64,000 bases of DNA from Turritopsis dohrnii (Eukaryota > Cnidaria > Hydrozoa > Anthoathecata > Oceaniidae). A program made the translations under genes and the position numbers. Location of the stretch: assembly GCA_027922465.2 (NCBI GenBank), contig BQMF02000607.1, positions 62,001-126,000 on the forward strand, written 5' to 3'. Shown here piece after piece: positions 52,991 through 63,895 of the stretch. The notes beneath the pieces were generated by a model. The model worked only from the letters and a program-made list of their open reading frames with translations. It did not search any database and was not told the origin of the DNA. The stretch's first letter is position 1. Every line of letters starts with the position of its first letter.

Positions 52991-55550
52991 TTACAAAGCA
53001 TCATGTACTGCCCATGTGTCCTCACTACCAATGTACGTAGACAAATTCTGTCTCAAAGCTGTAAATGAATTATACTGTCTCGGCAATATCAATATCTTAA
53101 AGCAAGTTTTCGATATAGGTCTCAAATGATCCAATTTTTGATTTGAAAACTGTACACGTATCACAGAACTTGGATTGAAATTCGTACCTCCAGTGATGAA
53201 TCTAATGAATTTGGATAACTCGGTTTTACTTGTGCTTCTTATATAACGGTGTAGCCAAGTGGTAATTCGATCATCATTTTTACATACAGGAAAAGTTTCT
53301 AGACTTTTAATAACAATGTCAGGAGTTGGTATAGTTACATGATACAAAGCATCCACTGTTTCTGGTGATATTTTGTTGAAAAGAGGCCCAAAACCCTTTC
53401 CCATTGATTGCATAGCAAAGCAAGGCATTTGAATCAGAGCAATTCTCGCTGCCTTGGTAATCAAATCCATTACATTACTTGAAGTTGGAAGAGTGAAGAT
53501 AGAATACTCAGTCAATATATCCATGATTGGCTGTGTTTCTTTTGATTCACCTCGAGAAAATGAGTTGAGTAGTTCAAATTCTTGAGGAGTCACAAAATGC
53601 ATGAATGAATTTTGAAGATCAGTATCAGTTACATCTTTACACAATAGTTGTTTAAACGACGATTTACATAACTGTATTGGGAAAATATCATACAAAACAT
53701 ACCCATGGTATATAATTTTCCCAATTACTTCTAGTTCTTCTTCATCAAATAACGTTGGCGGAACCTTCTCAAAAAATCCATCCATTCTTGAATAAAGTTG
53801 ATCATAGAATGCTGAGTAAGCATCACGACATACCCCATCTCCAACTGCGTCTTCACCACAAAAAGAAATAGCTATTGTTCCTTTAATAGTTTGTCTTTTT
53901 TTGTACAAGGTTAACATATCCTCATAGATTTTATCACGTGAAACTGTGACATGTTGTTGTTCTTGTTTTAAATGTTCTTTCTCCTGATTACGTAGCCGTT
54001 GAAATTTACTGTATTCCATATCATAATCTGTATCCTGAGGTTTGCCTATAACCTCTGAAGCAACTTCTGATGACTTTGTTGCGGACGATTCTTCTGATTC
54101 CATATTATACACACCTGACACTACAGTAGTATCAAGATCAAACTCGTGCTTAGTATTGAATCCTTTAAACGCTACTTCTGGTGACATAATCATAGGAGAT
54201 TCCACTTCTTGCATGTTATAGACACCAGGTACTGCAACATTATTAACATCAACAACCTTCCCCTTGTAGTCTATCAGACAAAAATATTCTGGACGTACTG
54301 AAAAGCTCCCAATCCAATCATATACCTCTAAGAAAAAGCAGCCATCTCTAAACAACCTAACTTTTTTCCCACAATGGATGTGTCTGACTGAAATTGTAAT
54401 ATGAGCTTCATCTAGCAATGGTTCTGGTTTAACCCTTTCTTTTCTTGCATTCATTACTTCTAACAGTCTATTTTCTTCAGCTTTCATTCTTTCTTTTTCT
54501 CTATCACTTCTCAGCGATTCCATGTACTCCTCATCTTGTTTTTTAATCAATGACATTCTTTCTTCACTTGTTTCTGAAACTCTATTGGTTGATGTTAATG
54601 GTAAGGTGACATGACTACTCTGTGGCAATGACGTCAAATCAACAACAGCTGGCATATCAGAGGAGGCTGAAAAAGATGATGATATAATATATACAGTAAT
54701 CTAGGACATAAAGATTTTAACTTTTCTAAAAGACACAAAAGTTATTTTTTAAAGCATCTATATGTCAAATATTGTCATATCACAGCAAGAGATGAAAATT
54801 TCCTGAATGATTAAGTCGAATTTTTGGTATACTAATTTTATTTTCATACCAAGCTGTTACATTTTTCTCCTGCATATATAAATATAAGATTTCGTTTTAA
54901 CATTTTATTGTCATATCACATAAATCTTTTCACACACCAATCAATGCATCAATACTAACAAGAAATACAACAATACTACCTTTGCTGTCAGTTCTTGAGG
55001 GATGTTCAATAGTAAAATCGTCGTCTGAATCATTCTCGTATCCATCTACATCTAGGAGTTTTTGTATAACTGATTTCTCTTTTGTTAGTAGATACAGTCG
55101 AGTCTTTGCGAGCTTATGTTGATTAATGTAATCCTGAAGTGTAATTTTTTCAGCTTCAAAAATTGCCACTGCATTGTAATTTCCAACTGCTCTATGAAAG
55201 TTTTTAATAGGTTTTTTAACATTACAAAAGGTAGCTTCTCCATCAGGAAAAAAAATTGCTTCCATAGGTTGGCTATAAAACTTGAACTGGCTACCTATAT
55301 ACATCGTGTTCAAATGTGATAAGTAAATACTGAAGACTTTGTTGAAGTTTTTTTTAAACTTATACATTTTATGTGTATAGGTAGCACTTTTAATAATATA
55401 TATAATAAATAGTTTAGTAGATATAGATGATACATTTATTATAGAGAGAGAAAGAGAGAGAGAGGAAGAACATTCACAACACACCTTGTTGTCTTTGAAA
55501 TTTTGAACCACTACATCTGATACACCCCTTTCGAGCAAGAATTCACATAT
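52991..55550 (-). CDS. HECT-type E3 ubiquitin ligase-like gene A, spliced
   Basis: The last exon (52991-54666) begins after TTTTTCAG and encodes over 550 residues. It has a charged coiled-coil segment, a small beta domain (KVRLFRDGCFFLEVYDWIG), a linker with repeated VPGVYNM-type words, then a HECT-like domain (FCGEDAVGDGVCRDAYSAF) ending with the catalytic-type Cys in SKTCFKILILPRQY (about residue 518 of the frame from MPAVV). The second exon (ending at 54980 with donor GTAGTA) joins it in frame as DSK-ASSD. A further short exon, 55485-55550, encodes ICEFLLERGVSD, a SAM/UBA-like helix. Its link to the second exon is not in phase as I read it. The HECT Cys forms a thioester with ubiquitin. 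The first exon is not found. Confidence 0.7.
54980..55320 (-). CDS. Second coding exon of HECT gene A
   Basis: Open on the minus strand with FYSQPMEAIFFPDGEATF and AEKITLQDYINQHKLAKTRLYLLTKE, ending at donor GTAGTA (54978-54979 complement). The 3' join to 54666 is in frame. The 5' border is uncertain: candidate acceptors near 55310-55345 give different phases. Confidence 0.55.
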
Positions 55551-55859
55551 CTATAGATACAATCAGAAAAAAGGGACATAACATTCAAAGTTTGAAAATA
55601 TAAGTGGTGCTTGGTTTATTTATACTGGCATATTTATTTCTCGAAGAATAGTAAATCAAAACAGTCGAAACATTCTTCAATTCAAAACATTATAGGTGAT
55701 TATGTTTCAAACCTTCCTGAAAAGTGGTTTTACACTCACTTGTTCAACAGAAAAAGTTCCAGTTTCAGACATGTTCTCCGCACCACTGGTCAGCATCTTT
55801 ATAATTTTGTTTTGTTGATGTTGCTAACTTTTACGACAACCGATAATTTCACCACGTGG

Positions 55860-56320
55860 TTGTTCAAAAAAAAAAAGAGCGACGAATTTTTAGCGTGTGA
55901 AACGAGTCGTGTTTTTTTTAAGCATTTTTTAAGCTAAAAAAAGAACGACAAATAAACATAAAATGAGTTGTGTTTTTTTTCACAGAAAAAAGCAAGAAAA
56001 TGCACATAATGTGAGTCACGTTTTTTTTTAAAAAAAGAGTGACAAAAAACAAAATACATAAGTCGCGTTTTTTTTTTTTTAAAAAAAAAGAGCGACAAAA
56101 AAAACAAAATACATAAGTCGCGTTTTTTTTTTTTAAAAAAAAAGAGCGACAAAAAAAAACAAAATACATAAGTCGCGTTTTTTTTTAAAAAAAAAGAGTG
56201 ACAAAAAACAAAATACATAAGTCCCGTTTTTTTTTTTTAAAAAAAAAGAGCGACAAAAAAAAACAAAATACATAAGTCGCGTTTTTTTTTTTTTAAAAAA
56301 AAAAGAGCGACAAAAAACAA
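55860..56320. repeat. Array of self-complementary A/T-rich 52-bp units
   Basis: At least five regular units (ATAAGTCGCG at about 56060, 56113, 56168, 56218 with a change, 56271) and some degenerate ones. Each has GTCGCG, T10-14, A8-10, GAGCGAC, so each folds into a long hairpin. Long translated frames over it are low complexity only. Confidence 0.85.
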
Positions 56321-56324
56321 ACAA

Positions 56325-57900
56325 GATGCCCTACCGGGCAGAAGTATTCCTGCGGATGACTGTAAGACTTTCTGGAGCCTTTTCAGAAAGAAATGAGTGT
56401 TAGTTCACGCTTTAAAACCATATGCATAATGCGGAATGATGTTTGCAGTATTTTACATTTTACTTTTTAGCTACGATAACTATTAAACTTTGTTGTTTCA
56501 TATAAAACTTCAGTCTTGCATCAATTTAGAGATTTTTTTAAAAAGATTTCCATTCGAAGTTGCACTCCCTAAAGCATCTTCAAGTAGCAATTAACTAATT
56601 AAAAGATTATCGCGTTAAGAATAATCTGTGCTTTAAAAGGTGAATGTTTGTTCACGGTTTAAAACAATATGCATAATGTGGTATGATGTTCTTTGTGTTT
56701 TACAGTTTATCTTGTAGCTGTGAAAGAAGTAATATTTGTTATTTCATATAAACTGCACTGTTTTGCATCATTTAGAGATTTTTTCAAAAAGTTTTTTATT
56801 CATAGTTATATTCCCTAAAGCATCTTCAAAAAGTAATTAAGTAATGAAAACATTGTCACATTAAGTTTTGAATGGAAAATCTGTGGCGTAAATAGTAATA
56901 GCTTCGAATTCATTTAATTACAATCCCGAGAGCATCATAAAAGTTAAGAGACTTTGAAAAATTTTGCTGGAGATCAAGCTTAAAAAAGAACACCGTCAGT
57001 TTAAAAATCCATTAGAGAACACTCTTCCGTGGACGTTTCAAAATACTCCTTTTAAAACTATACAGTATGAAAATCTTTATGTTGTTTGTACCTGAACTTC
57101 ATAATAAAAAACTTTTACTTGGCCTTGCGAAATAATAAAAATATCTGTGTTTCCTTTTTATCGTCAGCTTGATAGTATACAAATTTTAGAATCATACAAT
57201 ATTTTAAATTCGACTAGTCAATTAAAAAAGTGGTCATCTATTGATTAACAAAATGGGTATAAGCTGATGAGGAAGATGAGCTGTGCTTCAAGATTCCAGA
57301 GCTTTATAAAAACAGGATAGCTTACCTAGGAACATGAAATAGAAAATTGTATTATATTTAGAAAAAGACTAATAGAAACCTTACGCATTTTTTTAAATCG
57401 ATGTAAGCATACCGTTTTTGTAGTCGTTCATATCTGATTTGAAGCATCAAAAACTGCTTATTTATCAGGAATAACTACTAACAGTATTAGTTTCACGTAG
57501 ATTATCAGTTTGGATCATAAATGTTCTTGATTCTTTTAAGTTTGACAGCCGTATAACCTCTTCTATATCCATATATTCAACCAAGAAATTTTCTCAGATC
57601 TACGCGTGCTTCTTCGCTTCCATTTTTAAAACAACTACGGAAAACGTAAGAACGTTGCATAAGACTCACGTGAAACAACATTTCTACCTTGGCATCTGCG
57701 ATTTAGCCATATGTCAACTATTCCTTTCAGTAGAGCTTATATTATACACCTTTAGAGTCTTTTCAAGCAAAGTACTTGCACACAATGAATGTAGTGTGAG
57801 TTAAGATATTTAAAGCATAAAAAAAATGTAAGTTTGGAACTTAGAGGATTTGACTGACTATTTCCCATCGACAAAAATCGGTCTAGGTTTGGACAGTGAA
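56325..57900 (+). repeat. 1.6-kb repeat, copy 1
   Basis: It starts GATGCCCTACCGGGCAG, a small hairpin, and ends CTAGGTTTGGACAGTG plus an A-rich run. No coding frame. An internal weak duplication links 56389-56600 to 56640-56830. Copy 2 lies head to tail 1600 bp further on. Confidence 0.85.
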
Positions 57901-57924
57901 AAAAAACAAAACAAAACAAAACAA

Positions 57925-59425
57925 GATGCCCTACCGGGCAGAAGTATTCCTGCAGATGACTGTAAGACTTTCTGGATCCTTTTCAGAAAGAAATGAGTGT
58001 TAGTTCACGCTTTAAAACCATATGCATAATGCGGAATGATGTTTGCAGTATTTTACATTTTACCTTTTAGCTACGATAATTACTAAACTTTGTTGTTTCA
58101 TATAAAACTTCAGTCTTGCATCAATTTAGAGATTTTTTTAAAAAGATTTCCATTCGAAGTTGTACTCCCTAAAGCATTTTCAAGAAGCAATTAACTAATT
58201 AAAAGATTATCGTGTTAAGAATAATCCGTGCTTTAAAAGGTGAATGTGAAAGAAGTAATATTTGTTATTTCATATAAACTGCACTGTTTTGCATCATTTA
58301 GAGATTTTTTCAAAAAGTTTTTTATTCATAGTTTTATTCCCTAAAGCATCTTCAAAAAATAATAAAGTAATGAAAACTTTGTCACATTAAGTTTTGAATG
58401 GAAAATCTGTGGCGTAAATAGTAATAACTTCGAATTCATTTAATTACATTCCCGAGAGCATCATAAACGTTAAGATACTTTGAAAAATTTTGCCGGAGAT
58501 CAAGCTTAAAAAGGAACACCGTCAGTTTAAAAATCCATTAGAGAACACTCTTCCGTGGACGTTTCAAAATACTCCTTTTAAAACTATACAGTATGAAAAT
58601 CTTTATGTTGTTTGTACCTGAACTTCATAATAAAAACTTTTACTTGGCCTTGCGAAATAATAAAAATATCTGTGTTTCCTTTTTATCGTCAGCTTGATAG
58701 TATACAAATTTTAGAATCATACAATATTTTAAATTCGACTAGTCAATTAAAAAATTGGTCATCTATTGATTAATAAAATGGGTATAAGCTGATGAGGAAG
58801 ATGAGCTGTGCTTCAAGATTCCAGAGCTTTATAAAAACAGGGTAGCTTATCTAGGAACATGAATTAAAAAATTGTATTACATTTAGAAAGACTAATAGAA
58901 ATCTTACGCATTAAATCGATAGTCATTGGTAGTCGTTCATATCTGTTTTGAAGCATCAAGAACTGCTTATTTATCAAGAATGACTACTAAGAATATTAGT
59001 TTTACGTAGATTATCAGTTTGGATCATAAATGTTCTTGATTCTTTTAAGTTTTACAGCCGTACTACAACCTCTTCTATATCCATATATTCAACAAATAAA
59101 CTTTCACAGATCTACGCATGCTTCTTCGCTTCCATTTTTAAAACAACTACGGAAAACGTCATAACGTTGCATAAGACTCACATGAAACAACATTTCTATC
59201 TGGCATCTGCGATTTAGCCATATGTTAATTATTCCTTTCACTAAAGCTTATATTTTACACTTTTAGAGTCTTTTCAAGCAAAGTACTTGTATACAATGAA
59301 TATAGTGTGAGTTTAGACTGCTAAATCATAAAAAGAATGTAAGTTGGGAACATTAATGATTTGAGTGGCTATTTCCCATCGACAAAAATTGGTCTAGGTT
59401 TGGACAGTGAAAAAAAAAAAAAAAA
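57925..59425 (+). repeat. 1.6-kb repeat, copy 2, ending in poly(A)
   Basis: It matches copy 1 over its length but lacks about 74 bp (equivalent to 56647-56720) and ends in a 25-base A run. The head-to-tail pair with A-rich ends looks like a retroposed or tandemly duplicated unit inserted in the hairpin array, part of which resumes at about 59480. Confidence 0.85.
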
Positions 59426-59609
59426 AAAAAAAAAACACGAACGGTTTCAAAGTATTCCTTGCTTACGCAGGAATACAAATACATAAGTCGCGTTTTTTTA
59501 AACAAAAAACAACAGAAGAAAAAAAAGAAAAACGACCGAACGACAACATTGGCGTGATTTTTTTTCAATTTTCAAGAAGATCACCTTAAAAAAAAAAGAT
59601 GACCAAAAA

Positions 59610-60188
59610 ATGTCACCTCTGATCCACCGTACGAACAGGATCTGCAGTGTGTTTTGTCGCGGTTGTGGTTTTTCGTTGGAAAGTGAGGATAGATTTTGCT
59701 TTAGATGCGGTAGAAAGGTTAAATCTGACCATTCAGGTAGCTCAAGTATATTAGTAACGAATAATACTGACGTTGTCGGTGATGCAACGATGAAAGCTGA
59801 AAAAAGACTTCTTAAACTTTCAGAATACCAGGACGAAAAACGTAAACAACTTGTATCACATTTCAAGAAACCTAAATCCAATCAAAGTTCAAAGCCTCGC
59901 AGCTCTGGTGGTAATGTTGATAATAAAAAATCAGTTCTTGTGAATGTTGGTATCATGACTAGGGATGATTTTGGTAATTTGAAGCCTGTACGTGGAAAAA
60001 AACTGCCAATAAAGGTTTTTGAAAAGTGTTCTTCTACCGAATTAAAGTTAGCTTCGATAGATAAGCACGCATCTCATGACCAAACGTTTTGCAAATTAAA
60101 GGAGTACTGCTTGTTATATCCGGATGGAAAAGAGGTTATATGCTTGCCGGGAGTTCCACTATCTGAGGAGCCAAAACCACAGTTCTAA
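59610..60188 (+). pseudogene. Zinc-ribbon N-terminal part of HECT gene B, cut by a hairpin
   Basis: The frame starts MSPLIHRTN and has a C-x2-C / C-x2-C zinc ribbon (CRGCGF, CFRCGRK) at about residues 17-36, a basic linker, and a ubiquitin-fold-like domain (VNVGIMTRDDFGNLKPVRGKKLPI, EYCLLYPDGKEV). It stops inside the left arm of a perfect inverted repeat (60178-60203). The natural continuation is in another frame on the other side, starting near 60208. The protein is therefore broken here. Confidence 0.7.
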
Positions 60189-60236
60189 TTTATAATCCTG
60201 TAGACTAAAACTACAGGATTATAAATTAGAACTGTG
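60178..60236. repeat. Perfect 26-bp inverted repeat with 7-bp loop
   Basis: Arms 60178-60203 and 60211-60236 are exact reverse complements. The right arm is coding (LQDYKLELC in the HECT frame), so the left arm is probably an inverted copy of it made by template switching. It adds a stop and shifts the frame. Confidence 0.95.
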
Positions 60237-61733
60237 CAAACCATACTCTCAAATGATATTCTACTTTTGTATGACATCACAGTTCGAAGGTGATACGCAC
60301 AAGAGTAGTGATTACATTAAACTCGGCTATCTTGATGACAGTCACTGTCAACCTCCACTATTACCCTATCAAATGTCTATTCCAAATTACTTTGAAGCAG
60401 ACAATATCCTGTCAGATTCTATTGTGGATGTAGATAGTAACTTGGAAACAGTAAGTCAACCTCCTGATAACCAGGATTTTTCTACAAACCAAGCCTCGAC
60501 TTCTTCATTGCATGCTTCAAGTTTCAATACATTTAGTGAAGGATCAATAGTCAATGACAGTGTTCCAACTTGTTCAGATAGCACTTTGAAATCGAATTTC
60601 TATAACGAGTTGAAGAAATTGTAGAATATTTTTACAAGTGACCCTGATGACAAGTATAAACTAGTTATTTGTCGGCGTGAGGTATGGAAGGATACAAACG
60701 AAAAATTGCAACGTTTTTTCTTAAAAGGTATTAAGACTATTAAAGTCCAATTCATTGGTGAGGAAGCAGTAGATGAGGGAGGAACTTTGCAAGAATTTTT
60801 GAAGATGCTCCAAGGTTTATAATGCAAGAAAATTCATCATTTACATTTTTGCATGATATTGAAAAGGTATCAAATGGGGATTTCTATCGCTTTGGGATAC
60901 TCATTGCCCTGTCCCTTTTGCAAGGCTCTCCAGGCCCTCGAAACCTTATGCTAGCTGTTGCATCATACCTACTAGATGGACCTTCAGTAAAGCCTGATAT
61001 TGGATGTGCCTTATTTTGAGTTGCAGGAAAAATTACAACAACTATCTCAATGCGAAAATGAAGCATTATTCTCAGAGGAACTGACAATTTACCCGAACGT
61101 TTTGATTGTGGTGTTACCAAAAGTTCAGTGTCATTTTCAGAGAAATGGAATCTGATCGCAAACTTTGCATATCACTGTTCAATACCGATCTGTCTTCAGG
61201 AAATGAATGAAGTAAAGAAAGGTATGGAAATTCTTGGGGTTATTGACTTAATGAAAGAACATTATCAGGAAGCAGTAAAAGAACTAGAAATGTGTCAAGT
61301 CCAAACATGGGAGGAAGTGAATTGCTTGATTGGTAAAGTTATTTATTCAAGTGTAACTGATGAAACTGATTTAGTTAACAGAAATAAAAAAGATTTAGAG
61401 GAGGATATTTACTACAATTTTACAAACATGCTTGAGAGTTTGCAGCTTGAAGAAGCATCCGGGATGAATGTGATTGATCTAGATTTGAAAGCTGATGGAA
61501 ATGAAATTACAATTTCCAAACCATTCACTCCAGAAGATATTGTTAGATTTCGTACTGGTTCAAAGTTTGTTAGTCCTTCAATTATGAACACAGGAATCAT
61601 TTGTTTTGTTCACTCAACACCAACAAATGATAATTCTGGTAGGCATGTCACTGCGGACACATGCTCCAGCCAGCAGTTCAAACTCAACTTGATAGAGGAT
61701 ATTCTTATGGCTCCTTGGTTTGGGAAAGTTTAA
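60208..61733 (+). pseudogene. HECT-type ligase gene B, decayed
   Basis: Coding continues from the hairpin (KPYSQMIFYFCM), then a Ser/Asn-rich linker, an in-frame TAG at 60622-60624, and the start of the HECT domain (KVQFIGEEAVDEGG). A frameshift lies near 60790-60825 and another near 61020. The last frame (61128-61733) holds the distal lobe with SGRHVTADTCSSQ, where the Cys could be the catalytic one. No introns, in contrast to HECT gene A. It converges with integrase B. Sequence is clearly diverged from A, so this is not a recent duplicate. Confidence 0.75.
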
Positions 61734-62332
61734 AAATTGTTTATATTTCTTTAAACTTATCTGAATGATATTTTTACTTATGTTACTTCACTAAGTACAT
61801 TTTTAGTTTCATTTTTTGAAAATAAGCTTGGATTTTGTTGCCATTTTGTGCTGTTTGTACTTCCACTTGATATTTTTGTTTGCTTAAGTTGATCTTTTAT
61901 AAGCTTGTATGTATTTACTTTAAGGGGAGATATTTTTGTAGAAGAAATTTTGGCCCTAAATCATAAAAGTAAATTCTGTAAAAATAGTTATGAGTGACGA
62001 AATTTCTACTGCAAAAGTTGAGTTTTGTTATTGGTTAAGATCCACATTTTATCAGTCTGCTAAAGTGAAAAGCTAATTCTGATGTATAATACAATAACAA
62101 GTCACGTTTTAATAGCTATAGTCACGTTTTAATAGCTCATAAGATAATTTTATCCTACAAGTTGAGTTGTTTGTTGTTGTACTATACTTATGGCGTTTCT
62201 TTTGTTTTGTTAAAAAGGACGATTTTGTTGCTTTATAAACTTTTCCTATTCATTCTACGTCTTCAATCCCCACAACGCACCACGAAATACTTTCCACTAT
62301 CTTTAAACAGCATGTGATATGAGTTCTAAACA
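61734..62332. other. Convergent 3' flank between HECT B and integrase B
   Basis: No gene. A short tandem repeat AGTCACGTTTTAATAGCT occurs twice near 62100-62140. Confidence 0.5.
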
Positions 62333-63660
62333 TTAATTTCTACCACTATTCCAATCGTTAGGCGGGTGAACAAGATTTAGCTCGTTAACAAGATAGATAA
62401 AATATTCACTTAGTTCTTCATCATGTTCTTCTATTGCATCCTCCGCCCAATCGAGAAAGTCGTTCTCTGTTAAGACTTGGTTTACTTGTTCTACGCTTAC
62501 TGCACGCTTACAGTTAAGATATCCACGTAATTCAGGGAGAAAAAAGAGTTCCTCAGGTCGGCCTGGGATAGTATCATGTCTAGATTGGCGGATGTAATGT
62601 GAGTTCCAAAGTTTCATAACTTCGTCAAGTTCGTGTTGAAATTAAAGCAGAGAATTTGAGCCATGCGCATTCTAAGTGCAATGAGTTACCAAATACCATT
62701 TGATTCCTTGAAACTAGGTCTTTGAAAAAATCGATTAACCAAGACGTAAATCCTCGCTTACAATGCGACCAGAAATTCGCTATTCGTTGATTGTAATGAG
62801 AAGAACCATACGTATGAAACAAACTTGCATTGAATAGACGCACTAAGTCCATTTTCCGTTCCACAGTCGGTTCTAAGATTTTCTGGACAAAATCCAAACT
62901 TGACTACACTTTTTAAGTAACAATAAGCTGGTACAATGGGGTTGTTATTAGACCAAATGCTTTTCCTGGAAAAGCCATCTATGCAACCATGGATGGGAAA
63001 GCCAAATGGTTTAAGTTTGTCGTAACCATCCATGTGCCACACTGCGTTGGCACCAGGTGAAATGTATTTTCTTCTTCTTAATCTCCTGGCTTTCCTAACA
63101 CGGGTCCCCTCAGGGTCAATTTCTTTTAATAATGACATAATTTTATCACGTGCCACAGAGATTCCATAAGACTGGCGTAAAAAGTGCCACATGCCTCTAT
63201 AGCCACGCATAGATGACGGACCTTCGACTTCATGTTCAATGATCTCCCTTAATACATCGTCAAAGACTTCAGAGTCATTTCTTTTTAAGCCGAATTCACT
63301 AAGTCTTCGTTTTAGTGTTCTGACACTCATTTTTATTCCATGATGGAGCTTTAAAAACTTTACAATTACATCGATAGGGTGACCAGCATAAAATTAATAT
63401 CGGATCAACTCTTTTTCTGAACAAACAACGGTTTTCATGGTCGTCAAATCAAATTCCATCCCTCTCTTACATCCACAAGAAGAACAAAATATTTCTTCAT
63501 CTCCAAGAGCTTTTCCACAGTTGTGGCAATACGTTACGTGTGGAACTGAATCCGGTTTCGTGTTCAATGGCTCTGTTTGACATCCTGATAATTTTTCCTC
63601 GATTTTGAATTTTTTTTCTCGATTTTGAATTTTTTTTCTCGATTTTGAATTTTTTTTCAC
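62333..63660 (-). pseudogene. IS3-like integrase B with N-terminal zinc ribbon, inactivated
   Basis: Read on the minus strand, a zinc ribbon (YCHNCGKAL, CSSCGCKRG; 63397-63570) leads in the same frame, across one TAA at 63394-63396, into the helix-turn-helix (MSVRTLKRRLSEFG) and the catalytic core (WHMDGYDKLKPFGF, RTDCGTENG). A small deletion removes residues before SNNNP, a frameshift falls near 62850-62890, and the third acidic residue is Ala (NQRIANFW where copy A has NQRIESWW). Another shift precedes the C-terminal part (62333-62617). The frames upstream of 63594 are translated terminal repeats. It cannot be active. Confidence 0.85.
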
Positions 63661-63763
63661 GATTTTGAATTTTTTTCACGATTTTGAAATTTTTTTTCAC
63701 GATTTTGAAATTTTGTTCTCGATTTTGAAATTTTTTTCTCGATGGCCCCTCTCGGCCACCATA
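63595..63763 (-). repeat. Right TIR and subterminal repeats
   Basis: Eight or so CTCGATTTTGAATTTTTTT-type units of 18-19 bp end in the TIR CTCGGCCACCATA. They mirror 50177-50310. Confidence 0.85.
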
Positions 63764-63769
63764 TTAGTG
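63764..63769. repeat. 6-bp target duplication, right copy (TTAGTG)
   Basis: It matches 50171-50176 exactly and abuts the right TIR. Confidence 0.85.
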
Positions 63770-63895
63770 GTATGTCTAAAACAAATAGTGGCAAAAATTG
63801 CATGTTAAAAAAGAAAAAAAAAGCAACTAAGGAATTTCAAAATTTTCCGAGATTACTTCTCATTTTAGTAAAAATTGAATTCAGGAAGTTATAAA

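Larger units (their letters stand above)
50177..63763. mobile_element. 13.6-kb composite IS3-like (IS3EU-type) transposon
   Basis: The ends are inverted repeats: TATGGTGGCCGAGAAGGGCC at the left, and the right end reads the same with one change (AGAGGGGCC) on the minus strand. Both continue into A-rich subterminal repeats, and TTAGTG flanks the whole. Inside are two mirror-image halves: integrase A (+) facing HECT gene A (-), and zinc-ribbon/HECT gene B (+) facing integrase B (-). Between the halves lie a hairpin array (55860-56320) and a 1.6-kb repeat dimer (56325-59425). The 6-bp duplication and integrase type fit the IS3EU group as I recall it. Only A-half genes look functional. The outer ends seem to have moved the whole as one unit. 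Confidence 0.8.

Noticed and set aside
55918..56324. Four overlapping ORFs with Phe/Lys-rich repeats
   Set aside because: They are translations of poly(A)/poly(T) hairpin units and shift frame freely; no coding signal.
63497..63700. Lys-rich ORF upstream of the zinc ribbon
   Set aside because: It is a translation of the 18-19-bp subterminal repeats of the transposon, not a protein region.
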